Assembly: GCA_905147135.1 (NCBI GenBank)
Contig: LR990039.1
Coordinates: forward strand, 28,641,708 to 28,705,707
Length of the DNA stretch: 64,000 nucleotides
Reading direction: 5' to 3'
DNA from: Blastobasis lacticolella
Lineage: Eukaryota > Arthropoda > Insecta > Lepidoptera > Blastobasidae
Shown here: in pieces, positions 35,791-58,755 of the stretch
Layout of the letters: each line of letters opens with the position of its first letter
How positions within the stretch are numbered: position 1 is the stretch's first letter
Translations under genes and position numbers: made by a program
Notes under the pieces: generated by a model
What the model was told of the DNA's origin: nothing
What the model saw: only the letters and a program-made list of their open reading frames with translations
The model's database searches: none

Positions 35791-37572
35791 GTGAGTTTGT
35801 GGAACAATTAGCTGGTGTACTTTAGGATGTTGTATCTTAGAGATAGGATAGGCTTCGAATGTGCAAAATTTCAATAATGACCCAGTACAGATCTCCGCGA
35901 TTTCTATGCGAGCGGGAGGGTGCCAACATGTATCGAAAAAAAAGAGAAAAATTGTTAGCGTGTTTGTTTACATTTAACAGGAGACATTCGAACGAACTTT
36001 TTCATATTTCAGTATGTTTGTTATTGTGGTCGTAGTTTCCCAATGTTATAGAAGATATCCGCGGTAACAATGGGATCACTCATATACGTTTCTTTTAATA
36101 CTACAAAATGGAAAAAAAGGGGTAGTTTGGTTAGTAATTTAATTTTATGTTGGTATCAAGTTATTGTTATCGAATGAAAAAGTAAATACGAGTAAGTGAT
36201 CTGATTGACGGTAGATAATTTCGATTTATGTTTTGAGTAACTAAAGATAAACCTGTGACTTAGTTCGACCGAAAACTATTTGTTCTATGTTAATATGACT
36301 TAGTTTGACCTGGTTAAATACTTTGTTAGACGGATCTATCTAAGAAGCTATCTCAATATGTGACGTCTATCGAGCCGAGGTTTTTATAAAATTTATGTGA
36401 TAGTTTTGTTTTCTTAAAATTTCGTAATTCGCATCATCGGATGGAGGTGATCGTGTTTTATCACTGATGGTGGCCTGATGGAGGCTATGGGAGCGTGGCT
36501 AATAGAAGGTAGTTGTTTCAATCTTTGTGAGAAAATGTTGAACGATAATGATGTTAAGAAAGTCCAGATATTTTGGTGATTGTTCAATAGTCGGTTTATT
36601 AAATTAACTTTAGCTCCGAGTACTGAAATTTCCATGATTACCGATATAAAGTAACTTTTTCGAGTTCTGTTGTTGTACCAGTAAGATGAGGCAGTGTAAG
36701 CAATGGTGAGATTTGATATCCTTCTGCCAGTACAAGTTTAGTAGTACCTGAACTGTTGTTGAGATCAAATATCCTGATTTATTTGGCTGACTTGGAGTGG
36801 CCTGGAAATCATGTGTGTGATAGCCCCGAAAGTCTCGATGTTGTGGCTGTGGATGGCAAATTTAATGTTGTAATTTTTTTTTTTTAGAAGACGTCTGTAT
36901 ATGGGACACCTTCATTATTACAATCATTGTTAAATCGTTTCAAAATGGGAGGCTTAAACGTAACGTAAAGTCTAGATAGAGTATACTTGTTCGAACAGTT
37001 AAAATTGATGACGATGATTATTACTTGTTTAGTTTTGGTGTGGTAACATATGAACTGGATGGTAATGAACTTACCTATGACTGGCGTAACAGATAAACGT
37101 GAGAGCTTCATATTATTAAACTTCTGATTTGGTTTTGATGTTGAGCAGTGGAGATGGTGTTGTTTTTGTAGAGATGTCACCGTGAACATTTGTTCGGGTC
37201 TGTGACGATTACTTGTTATGTAACTCGTGGACCGTTGTTACGTGTTATGATAGCAGATATGACTGTGTTACCTATCACTGACTTGGTGCAGGTTTGGTCG
37301 AGGAATTGTCCGCGAGCTGAGAGTCTATAGACAGCTATTAGTGAAGTAAAGCGTGTTGGAGTTGCTACTTCATGATTTCAGCAATTTCATATTGAAAGGT
37401 GTACTGTATGGTCTAGCAGTGGATACCTACGCACTGGCTATATAAGTACGGCTGCTACAGTGGTGCCCCTATATTATAGAAAGAGGTATTACTAGAGTCT
37501 ATAAGTACCTACTGGTTTAAAAAATGTGACGAATGAACAACACTGAGCTTATATGTTGGCAATGTTTATTAA

Positions 37573-37905
37573 CGCCTGGGTGGCTCCCGCCTGTGTGGCT
37601 CCCGCCTGTGTGGCTCCCGCCTGTGTGGCTCCCGCCTGTGTAGATCCCGCCTGTGTGGCTCCCGCCTGGGTGGCTCCCGCCTCTGTGGCTTCCGCCTCTG
37701 TGGCACCCACCTGTGTGGCATCCCGCCTGTGTGGCATCCCGCCTGTGTGGCATCTCGCCTGTGTGGCATCTTGCCTGTGTGGCATCCCGCCTGTTTGGCA
37801 TTTCGCCTGTGTGGCATTTAGCCTGTGAGGCATTCCGCCTGTATGGCATTTCGCCGGTGTGGTATTTTGCTGTGTGGCATTTCGCCTCTGTGCCATTTAC
37901 CCGTG
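37573..37905. repeat. Minisatellite of 15-16-bp units
   Basis: More than twenty head-to-tail units of the type GCCTGTGTGGCTCCC, then GCCTGTGTGGCATCCC. The first half has 15-bp spacing and the second half mostly 16-bp. The periodicity keeps several frames open on both strands, producing proline/cysteine/valine or histidine/arginine/threonine repeats that are unlikely to be real proteins. Confidence 0.95.
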
Positions 37906-38800
37906 TGTGACATCTTACCTGTATCGTGCTTTGGTAGACGTGACACAGGATATATGATGAATAAACTTATAGTTTGACGATTAGAGTGGCACTGACCAGA
38001 GTGACACCCAACCTGTGTGGCACCTAGTCTGTGTGGTATTTCGCTTGTGTGCAGGTCCAGTTGCGTGGCGGCCTGGTTGCGTGGCGGCCTGATTGCGTGG
38101 CGGCCCGACTGATGGCGTCCGTCGTGTGGTGGTTCGTCGCCTGTGTGTCATTTCTCCTGTATGGTAACATTACTTATTCTTTTTAAATTAGGATGGCGCT
38201 GACGGATGACCAAAAATCATATGGCATTTAATGAAGGAGTGTTTCAATCCCACTCGAAGTAACATTGGGTCTTTTGCTGAGTACTGAAAATTTGATGTAG
38301 GTATGTCACATATTTGTAGTGAATCTAAGTACCTACAGTAATGGACGTCGGGGACGATACGCGAGCTCTGTGATTGGGGCTTGTTTCCCACTCAACAAGA
38401 GCATCAAGGGGAAAACACTGGTGACGATGATTAAACCTTCTTCATTGGTGGTAATTGTGATACGGTTTATGAACCGTCTGGTGTTATACCTTGTCACGCC
38501 GCTCTAATGAACTGAAGTCGTAGCTGAATTTATGTCGGCAACTTATAAAGAATAATTTATGTACAAGATGATGTTGTTATCTCTCAATCTACAGAAGTTT
38601 AGTATGATAAATGATAATGGACGTATGTTTTATGTGAAGAATTGGTGGGTTAATGCAGTCGTGATAGATCCAATCACATGATTCATAAGACTTATTTGGG
38701 TGATGTGTTGTGGTCAGAAGTGACCGAGCGAATATAGTACTGTGCTATGGTTTTCATGTTTCAGATTACACACGAGGACGTGTGTACAGCAGGACGGCCG

Positions 38801-39259
38801 TGACGGATCACGGTCAATAGTATGGACTCATGTGGTCAATAGTACGGACTCATGACGATGAAAACGGAAGTGGGAGTGCGCCCTCTGGTGGGGCGTGCTG
38901 ACAGAGTCTCGACGGCACGACTCGGGCCGAGTGGCGGCCATTCTTGGCGCGACCGCCGCCGAGGAGTGACGCGTCTTGAAACTGTCTCCACATTTCGTTT
39001 ATAGAAAGTGTTATTTACGTTTGAAAATAAAGTAATTTTAAAATCACTTTTGAAACAAGAAAGTTAATCACCTCAACTGCCTACATTGTGATACTGCTCT
39101 GATTTCAAGTGAAATTATAAGTGATGTGCAAAAATGAATTGGAATAAATACAGTGGAGTAAATGTGAACCTTTTCTTTAATTTATCTGGACGATCTAATA
39201 CTGATATCACAACCCTGATGACAATGATCCTGATACACCCTTTCCTTCACGCGACGACA
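38801..39259 (+). repeat. 3' LTR
   Basis: Same 459 bp as the 5' LTR with no difference found by eye. The sequence just before it (AGCAGGACGGCCG) is only weakly purine-rich, so a polypurine tract is not evident. Confidence 0.9.
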
Positions 39260-39263
39260 TATA

Positions 39264-39869
39264 CAGGGTGTTACTTAATACATGTATAAAGCCGAAAGGG
39301 TGTTAAAGTATAGCTTGCAAAGAGTACACTGGCGACTTCATATTATCCAGACATTGAATTTTAATTTTCATAAAAAAATCTTCGTTTTTAAAGAAAAATA
39401 ACCATATCGACTACGTTGAAGCGCAGCTCTATTTCAAGTTGATAATCCTAGAAGGAGAAGTTCAATAACCGCGTGCGACCCCTATGAAAGTAGAGCAACC
39501 TCCTTAAGCCTAGTACCAGGAGCCTATGAAAAAACTATGAAGGAACCTTTTAAATTAAAATCATAATTGATTACAATATTTTTTTGTACAGTACCCTCAA
39601 ACCAAAAAATACAAAACGGCTTATTTAGATCTCCTTAATATCCCATTGCGCCTAGTACTATGAACTTGAGTGACCTTTTACAACTGATTTCTAGAGATGC
39701 GGTCTTCCGTTTTCAAAATGTCGATTATCGACATTGAAAAAGAAAAAGTTCGATAGTCATTTTCTCGCTTACTATTCCACGCACGAAAAAAATAATTGTA
39801 CCTATAGTTTTAATACGTTTAGCACTCTATCCAGTTTACGGCTTTATACATGTATTATGAAACACCCTG
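39264..39869. mobile_element. 606-bp TIR element (mariner-type MITE)
   Basis: Left end CAGGGTGTTACTTAATACAT then GTATAAAGCCG. The reverse complement of the right end is CAGGGTGTTTCATAATACAT then GTATAAAGCCG, so about 31 bp pair with 2-3 mismatches. It is flanked by TA on both sides. It shares the CAGGGTG terminus with the larger element at 9,379, which suggests a related transposase family. No coding frame. Confidence 0.85.
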
Positions 39870-39894
39870 TATATATATATATAAATATAATAAT

Positions 39895-39972
39895 AATATA
39901 ATATATAAGATAGATATAGATATAGATAGATATAGATATAGATATAGATATAGATATAGATAGATAGAAGAA
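39895..39972. repeat. AT- and GATA-rich microsatellite
   Basis: A run of TAGATA/GATA units (GATAGATATAGATATAGATA-type) following a TATATA tract next to the MITE. Confidence 0.9.
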
Positions 39973-40289
39973 GAAGATAGAGAAAAAAATTTATACATCA
40001 AACTATCATATCAATTCAAATCGATCATGAAATCGATTAAATTAAAATAATTTCTTATGCTGGTATCATTTTTCTTTTTTTAGTGTCCATTCATGGGCCT
40101 AAGACTTTAACAATCTTACAGCCAAATAGATATTTTTATTACAGTCTTATTAGAATATGACTAAAATTTTCCTTTATTTACAATTATAAAATATTTAAAC
40201 CAATCAAAATAGGCTGGCCCATGTGAAACAATTATTTGTGTCTTTTACTTTTATACTTAAATCGAATACAATAATTAATTTCTAAAACA

Positions 40290-40496
40290 TTTCCGGACGA
40301 AGGTGTTGCCCGTCGCAACCGTGTTCAGTGTTGGCTCTTTTTGACATTTGCGGTGAACGGCTCCGTGAACTTAGGCTATTTTTTGCCAGCGTTCCTTCGT
40401 TTATCGCAGGTAGAACTGGCATTTTTGTTCATTTTATAAAGTAATTAAAGTGCAATATCCACGTAATTAAATTTGTCGCCATGTCATTCAATTCCA
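40290..40496 (+). promoter_or_regulatory. Probable ABCE1 promoter and non-coding first exon
   Basis: GC content rises here (GACGAAGGTGTTGCCCGTCG, GCGGTGAACGGCTCCGTGAA), and an insect Inr-like TCAGT lies at 40325-40329. A consensus donor GTATGT at 40497 pairs with the acceptor CCACAG ending at 40633, just before the coding ATG. An ATG at 40481 would be in frame with the ABCE1 start after this splice. The transcription start is inferred, not shown. Confidence 0.5.
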
Positions 40497-40635
40497 GTAT
40501 GTTATCATTTATTTAACCTATAACAATTGTTGAGGTTATGACAAGATTGTGCCACATAAGGGATGAAAGTTGCTTGAATTTTAATTATTCATTCACATTT
40601 TGTACTGGTAATAAGTAGTTCTTTGGTCCACAGAG

Positions 40636-52359
<11,724 letters not shown>

Positions 52360-52680
52360 CGATACGGAATGTTGCTGAACAACAAAACATTATGACACAA
52401 GCTTATACTTGTAACAATTTTATTATTTTATGATTTATTATATTTATGTAAATCCAATTCTGTATACTCCTGTTTATCTGCAATGAAAGCTTTTGAACAT
52501 TGAGAACACAAATCAATCCTTCTTATGTAAATTATGAACTTTCTTGTATAGCTCATTGAGTGCACACCTTGTGTTCATGTTTGTTGTCATTTCAAAGGCA
52601 TTATATTTGTTTGGATTGCCTGTTTACATAATAATGTATAGGAAATGTTATCCTTTTTAGCGCTGTTTACATAATAATGT

Positions 52681-52998
52681 CACATTATTTGCATTAATTC
52701 GATGTATAGGAAATGTTATCCTTTTTAGCGCTGTATTCCAATTAAATAGAGCTGATATGTATAATTGTTATAATTGTTTGCATGCCACAGCTGACTTGTA
52801 TAATACGCCGGCCAGCCGCTCGGAACTATATGTATCAATGCATTTAAGGTCACATTATTTGCATTGATTCTATGTATAGGAAGTGTTATCCTTTTTAGCG
52901 CTGTATTCCAATTAAATAGAGAAAATATGTGTAATTGTTATAATTGTTTGCATGCCACAGCTGACTTGTATAATACGCCGGCTAGCCGCTCGGAACTG
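52681..52998. repeat. Tandem duplication just downstream of ABCE1
   Basis: Units at 52681-52828 and 52851-52998 repeat with a 170-bp period (CACATTATTTGCATTAATTC, TATCCTTTTTAGCGCTGTAT, GCCGGCCAGCCGCTCGGAAC), with a few substitutions. A third partial piece (GGAAATGTTATCCTTTTTAG) lies at 52,641. It probably lies in the ABCE1 3' UTR or immediately after it. Confidence 0.88.
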
Positions 52999-53370
52999 TT
53001 GTTTGCTAAAGCGTCTATAATAATTTTTATAATTGAATATGGGTATTATACATTTCGTCTGGGAAGAGTCATAATATTTAATTGTATAATTATATGTAAT
53101 AGCTAATGTAGAGGTAATAGAATGGTGGCCTGGTGTCAGTGCCCGACCGGTTGTGGCTAATGGGGTGATAGTGTAGTTTATCGCCCTTTCCTTCTGCGGC
53201 CATCGACCCTGGCTGGATCTGCGCGCACGCAGTAACCTATATTCGATTATCGAGCCGATTCTTATGTATTATTTCTAGATAATAATCAGCACCCCTGGAG
53301 AGCGCCGATTTCGACATAAACATTATCGTTGTGTAGTCATTTTATCATCGCTCGAGGCCATTTTATTATT

Positions 53371-53376
53371 AATAAA
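53371..53376 (+). terminator. Candidate poly(A) signal for ABCE1
   Basis: AATAAA about 1.0 kb after the stop. If used, the duplicated 170-bp unit would be inside the 3' UTR. A nearer non-canonical signal cannot be excluded. Confidence 0.3.
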
Positions 53377-53565
53377 ACTATGTATTTTACGACACTTCAT
53401 TTCGTTTTTATTTGTATGCTGTTTATTGTAGAATGTGTTAAAATTATGAGTGTGAACCTAAAAGTATAAAGGGTTCCTTGGTGGTAAACCAATGAACGCT
53501 TATAAGGGCACCCTAAAAAGCTGGAATCGTTAGAGATAAATAAAAAAAATCAATTTTGGCGTTAA

Positions 53566-53659
53566 TGTCACGGTTGAGCTCTCGAGCACGAAGACCCAGG
53601 GTCAGCTTGACCATGGTCCTGGATTTGGCAGATTAAGTTACAAGTGCGATCGCTAGAGA
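53566..53659 (-). mobile_element. SINE family A 3' fragment
   Basis: The + strand reads GCTCTCGAGCACGAAGACCC, GACCATGGTCCTGGATTTGG, the reverse complement of the family A 3' body (CCAAATCCTGGATCATGGTC-type). Only the 3' third remains. Confidence 0.7.
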
Positions 53660-54126
53660 TAGATACCTGTCCTAAAATTCCTAGTACAAGAGAAGGGCGT
53701 TTCATATCCAACAATAAATCAAATTTAAAAGTAAAAACATTTCATGAATGAATTATTTACTGCTGTGAAATGTGGTAAAAGGTAGATGTTATAATTTTTA
53801 TACTCGCTTCTCACACATTACCAGAATCTGGTATGCAATATTTGAAGCATAATTAATTTTATTATTATTAAAATGTCCGCAACGAAATTCATAAGTAATC
53901 ATTAACATAAAGCTACAAAATATCCATATCACTTGAAATACAAATTAATCATGATAATAAAAGGCATAACACTTGCGCTAACAAATTAAAATGTCACAAT
54001 AACAATTAACGTAATAACCAAACGCAAACTTTTACTTTACACCGTGTACACACCTACTACAACTTTACCTAAGTCCTAACACTAGACATTTAACAATATA
54101 CAACACCATAATATACACAGACTTTA

Positions 54127-54449
54127 GGAAGAGCATTGGCCGAGTGGTTCAGGTATACAACTCGTAAGCGAGAAGTACCCGGTTCGAATCCCACTGCGGC
54201 CATGCACTAACTGCTTAACTACTTAATGCTAACCGATGTTCTTACGGTAGGGGAAAATATATTGATGAAACCTGCACATTCAGACGACTGAATGTGTACC
54301 CATGATCCAATCTGGTCAGGGTCACGGAGGTCGGATGGCAGTCGCTCCACTGTAATTATCTGATCTGCCAAATCTTGGATCATTATTGAGGCGGACCCAG
54401 GGCCCTCGTGCGCGAGACCACAACCATGACATTAACACCAAGATGATAA
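54127..54449 (+). mobile_element. tRNA-derived SINE (family A), near full length
   Basis: Complete head with A-box (GGCCGAGTGGTTCAGGTATA), ACTCGTAAGCGAGAAGTA and B-box (CCGGTTCGAATCCCACTGCG). The body runs to GGGCCCTCGTGCGCGAGACC and ends near CACCAAGATGATAATATA. This is the best reference copy of the family in the window. Confidence 0.9.
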
Positions 54450-54592
54450 TATAATTTACACAGATTTTAGAAATAATAGCAAGCAAAAAACTGCGTAGAA
54501 CCTACGCGAAACAGACAGTACGAAAGCAGCAATTACCTTAAACCATGTGGCTGCAGGTTACCGCGTTAACTATAATATATTACCTATACCTA

Positions 54593-54712
54593 TAATAGTA
54601 GTTTATGCAACTGTCATATAAAAGGGGGTATTAAAACATGAGTGGCTGTAGACAAACAGACACTCATGTTTTAATACCCCCTTTTATAAGACAGTTGCAT
54701 AAACTACTATTA
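54593..54712. repeat. Long hairpin: 52-bp arms, 16-nt loop
   Basis: Arms 54593-54644 and 54661-54712 are inverse complements at 51 of 52 positions (for example GTATTAAAACATGAGTG against CACTCATGTTTTAATAC). No flanking duplication was seen. The RNA would form an almost uninterrupted duplex. It lies in the ABCE1-annexin intergenic region, 140 bp after a SINE. Confidence 0.92.
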
Positions 54713-56031
54713 CGTTACAGCTGTAATGAAATTAGTATGGGAAATGCTGTATCGAAAAGTATTTTTTTTAAATTTTATGGACTGGCGTGAAAAAAGTGTA
54801 TCCTTAAACGACTGTTTTCGAATATGTAATTGGAACATTACGATACGAGTGTAGATAAAATATTTTAAAATATCGCCGTTTATAACCATGATGCATGCAA
54901 CTGCGTCGAAATATCGGGCTACTCGTAAACGAAGATCCGCGGTAGGAACGGGTAGGAAACTCAGAACATAGGTACTTTTTATTAGCCATTTAAAAGTATG
55001 TTCCGGGCCATCAGAAATGCGTGCGGGGACAGTAAAATTCCAACTCCCCAACCCCTTCCTATTCTTCCTCCTCCACTTCCATATTTATATCTCGGAACAA
55101 GACATGAGTGTCTCAGTGAGTGTGTAAACACTATTGAGTCAGAAACACAACGTCGATCGAAGCGCCGCCTGGTAGTTGACTGAAAATACTATGATGACGT
55201 CATTTTCGGCGCGAGACCGCAACGAACACTGCATTCAGACCATCGACCAGTCAAGAACTGGAACTAGCTGCTCATCCATTGAAGAGTGAGGAAGTCTTGA
55301 TTTATTGCCTCGTCACGTGGCCTTCCTCCGGAAAGGAGTGTGAGTACAGAAGGCATTGCTATAATTTGTAGGGGTGGGCAATGTAAGAACCTTCTGTAGC
55401 ACGGCGCACTTCACTAGTATATGACCATGGGTGGTAGCGGGTTTTCCAGTGACCCAATGGCTTGGTAGTCCCACATTGCGTCTACTACTATAATTATACT
55501 AAATACATCCTATAATTTTATTGTTTGCTATTTTTACTGTAATATCTCAAACTGTACAATCGTATTCTTTTAAATGTGCAATAAAGTGTTATTCATTTAT
55601 TCGTTCATTATTAATTCATTCATACACTGTTACCAGATTGCTATGAGTCCGCACTCAAAATATATGGGACTTGTAGGTAGGCAATGGGGATTTGCAAATC
55701 AGTACGACTAATACCTAGTTGACCAAGAGCTGCCCAAAAGAATAGCTTAGCATCAAAATTCGCATGGATTTAAAGAAATACCTACCTTTATGAGACTGAC
55801 AGGATACATTTTAAGGGTATGTTCCGGGTTTCCACCCACGTACCTTTGTTTACGTAGCCCGATATTTCAACTGAGAAGGTAACCCTCGCCCACATGCCTT
55901 TCATTAAGCAGCGACACCCAATCCAGGAATTCTATTTGACTACCACCCGCATAACTAGTTAGAAACAACCTGATATCCACCAATAACACGTAACCATGTA
56001 AAATTGACAATCTTGATGGTCTTGACGCAGA
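54713..56031. other. Intergenic, nothing identified
   Basis: No gene or known repeat family recognised. Short open frames here lack domain-like content. Confidence 0.4.
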
Positions 56032-56152
56032 ACGTCACTTTCGCAAAATGTCATCGTGAAAAATTTGGTCAGTTTCGCAAAATTCATTTTCGCACAACGT
56101 CATTTTCTCATAATGTCATTTTCCCACAATGTCACATTCGCAGAATGTCATT
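56032..56152. repeat. Degenerate short tandem repeat (~17-19 bp units)
   Basis: Six or more imperfect units of the type TTCGCAAAATGTCAT / TTCGCACAACGTCAT / TTCTCATAATGTCAT. The open frames across it follow from the periodicity. Confidence 0.75.
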
Positions 56153-57947
56153 CAAGGTACATAATACTAACACTACAGAATCGGGTAAGTAATTTAAAAA
56201 ATAATCAAAGACTTATTTATCTTTTCGGACGGCAGCTGTCAATCTTATGTTATCATCATCAACTTGGCGTTAAAGGCGTTGCGCTCCTGCGCGGCACACA
56301 GGGCCCGGCGTCCACCTTCCTACTCCTCTTGGTCCTCTGCGCTCATCATACAGCATTCTTGGTGGGGAATGTTGGCCCGCATGCCATTCTTAACTATGTT
56401 TAGCTATCGCTTTTTGGGCCGCCCTCTCCTACTTATTCGTGCTCTCCTTCCCGTATCTGGCGGAGGTGGTATGGTCAGTCATTTGATATTTTTGTAAATT
56501 GCCTATCTTACAACCACGTTGATGTCTTTTATAAAAATATTGTTAAAATTTATTTCAATAAGTACTAGTTTTTTATTACTCTAATTTAGAATGCGGTTAA
56601 AGGGTTAATTAATCATATATTTTTGTTGTATTATAGTTACATCTATATACACACATAAATACATATGTATCTTTATTTTTGTGTGTGAATTTGTCCACGA
56701 AAATTTATTTCTATTTATTTATTTATTTATTATCTACATACGTGACCTTTGTGACTTTTTACATGTACAGAAGAGTTACACGCGAGAGGCCCCCGTTGAT
56801 GTCTTGTATATTTATGTAATTACCCGTACCCGAAGGCCCATCATATTTAAGTTCCATGGAACAGGTGGGATTTTTTTCCTACTAGTTCCATTATGGAGCT
56901 AGGCAATGGAACTACTAGGATCAAGCGAAAATGTCGTTTCGGCAGTACCGGTAATCCTGGGTCGCTCACAAGATATACTAAAAAACTTAGGATGGGATGT
57001 CGTACAGACCGTGTGCCGGGGCTTTAAGAGGATAAGCAGCTTGGATCGGTAGGTGGCTTTACTTGGGATTAGGCCAGCCAGCATTCGGGTCGCCACTGGC
57101 TGCATAGGTAGGAAACTAGAAATTTAAATGTTCGCAATTTTGCATTCAAAATACATCACTCAAAAAAGTAACTTGCTTACATATTTGCTTTAATTCCCCA
57201 GGTACCGCAGTACCTACCGCCATCATCGCCACAGACAAAAATAATAATGTGAATTCTAGTTAGTAGAACTAGTCATTGCTGTGAGTTGGAAGTACCTAAG
57301 TATTCGTATGAGTCCGTGAGTCATCTAATCATTGTGTCTGATGATGTAAACAAGCAATATTCATCTCAAACATATGAATAAGACAGCGTGACGTGGCGAA
57401 CGTTGTAACCTGTGTGACGTGCGGAAGATATCGTCAACGATTGCCCCAAGTTATTTTAGACTATGAAATAATGGAACAAAAATATGGGCACAAATGGAAA
57501 CTTTAATGTCCACCGCAGTTATTACCTACTATGGAATGATTATCTAGTTTCACATGTTAACATTTCTTCACATTGAATTCAAATCACCAACAACTTAAGT
57601 GTCTATCAAAAACTAGGTACAATACCTAATTATGTAGTACCTACCTATTTGGTTTTATCGTGAATAAAAGAAAAGAAAATCATTAAACCGTTCACCAGGC
57701 ATTTCAGTCGATTTATTCAATGACAATAAGATTTCATATTGTACAAATTTTAAATAGGTATCTAGCTAAAAGTAAACTAAGTATCCTACTTAGGCACTAA
57801 CTTTACATTTAGGCGGGCAGTATTTTGAAACAGCGCTTACTAGTTTTTGCTCAGAGTTTTTGTTAAGGAGCACTAGCCTAACCGAAACAATAGTGCTATT
57901 TTTAGTTAAATTTACCCATAAAGAAAAAAATAACTGAGTTTTACCTA
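56153..57947. other. Intergenic, unclassified GC-rich and AT-rich patches
   Basis: Two moderately GC-rich patches (about 56,260-56,480 and 56,780-57,110) look like old mobile-element debris, but I cannot assign a family. No gene is supported. Confidence 0.35.
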
Positions 57948-58010
57948 CATAACACTAAAAATAGAATCAAACAGTCACTCTGACTATTTGATTCTCTTTT
58001 TAGTGTTATG
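57948..58010. repeat. Hairpin: 30-bp arms, 3-nt loop
   Basis: Arms 57948-57977 and 57981-58010 pair at 28 of 30 positions (CATAACACTAAAAATAGAAT against ATTCTCTTTTTAGTGTTATG). The tiny loop makes it a near-perfect palindrome. Confidence 0.88.
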
Positions 58011-58755
58011 AATTTAGTCGTCAGGTTCACCGCCCGGCGCATTTTAATAAAACAAAGCTGGTTGCAATACTTACACGCGATATGTTTAATAGGTCAATAA
58101 GCATCTACCTGTATGGGTAGGGTCCTACATATTGTAGGCTTTTGCCTCCTCATACTGCCGGGGTCGCCGGGAGGCGGTGGGCGGCGGGAGGCGACGCGCT
58201 ATGATGTCATCGTGTTGCCGCGATTACGTGGCAGAGTCAGGGGCCACCAACCGTTGGCATGTACCAAAATATTACTTATTTTAGCAAATAACGCTCCATA
58301 GTGTAGTAACATAGTAGGGGAAGGTGGGTCAGAATTTCCTTATTTTTATATTTATTAGAGAACCTTTTGCTAATATTTTCCATAGAATTGCTTCAGTTGG
58401 ACAAAATTCAATAAGAAATTATTTATGACTTATACACTAGTGAAAACAAAATCAATTAATTTAGCAAAAGCAAAAATGATTTAACAAAAATAATATTTGC
58501 CTGGTTTTCCCACACTAGTTAGGGCATAACCGACTATGCCTTTTGGATTAATTCATGGAATTATTTAACATTATTGTATTTGATTAATTGACATAAGTAT
58601 TGAATTGAATTTTATCTATACTTCTACTACTACTTCCCGCAGGAACACAGTGTAGGTAAACCAATTCTGCGTGAACAAAATCACGGGCAAATTCAAGTTT
58701 GTTATATGTAGCAATATCATTCATTCATTCATTGTACCTACATTCTTTATATTAA

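Larger units (their letters stand above)
34131..38800. other. Internal region of the LTR element, no retroviral-type genes
   Basis: 4,670 bp of AT-rich DNA with no open frame above about 120 codons that shows a domain. It holds a small LINE C-terminal fragment (35,640-35,790), a minisatellite (37,573-37,905) and a second degenerate repeat patch (38,010-38,115, GCGTGGCGGCC units). Nothing resembling a gag zinc knuckle or a YADD motif was seen. Confidence 0.7.
33672..39259 (+). mobile_element. Non-autonomous LTR retrotransposon with identical LTRs
   Basis: Two 459-bp direct repeats beginning TG and ending CA bound 4.67 kb of internal DNA. They are flanked by the 4-bp duplication TATA (33668-33671 and 39260-39263). 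I found no difference between the LTRs on base-by-base reading, so insertion is recent. The internal part has no gag, protease, reverse transcriptase or integrase. This resembles a large retrotransposon derivative (LARD) that borrows proteins from a relative. Orientation is not certain because the primer site and polypurine tract are not clear; + is provisional. Confidence 0.88.

Noticed and set aside
37573..37905. CRISPR-like array
   Set aside because: The repeats have no unique spacers, and the sequence is eukaryotic; it is a minisatellite inside an LTR element.
37517..37910. Long overlapping open frames on both strands (82-115 codons), Thr/His/Arg-rich or Val/Ala/Cys-rich
   Set aside because: They are the by-product of a 15-16-bp minisatellite with no stop in its unit; all frames are open at once and there is no domain.
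54127..54200. tRNA gene
   Set aside because: Has pol III A and B boxes, but the acceptor stem does not pair and the sequence continues into the SINE body; same for 18,890 and 41,505.
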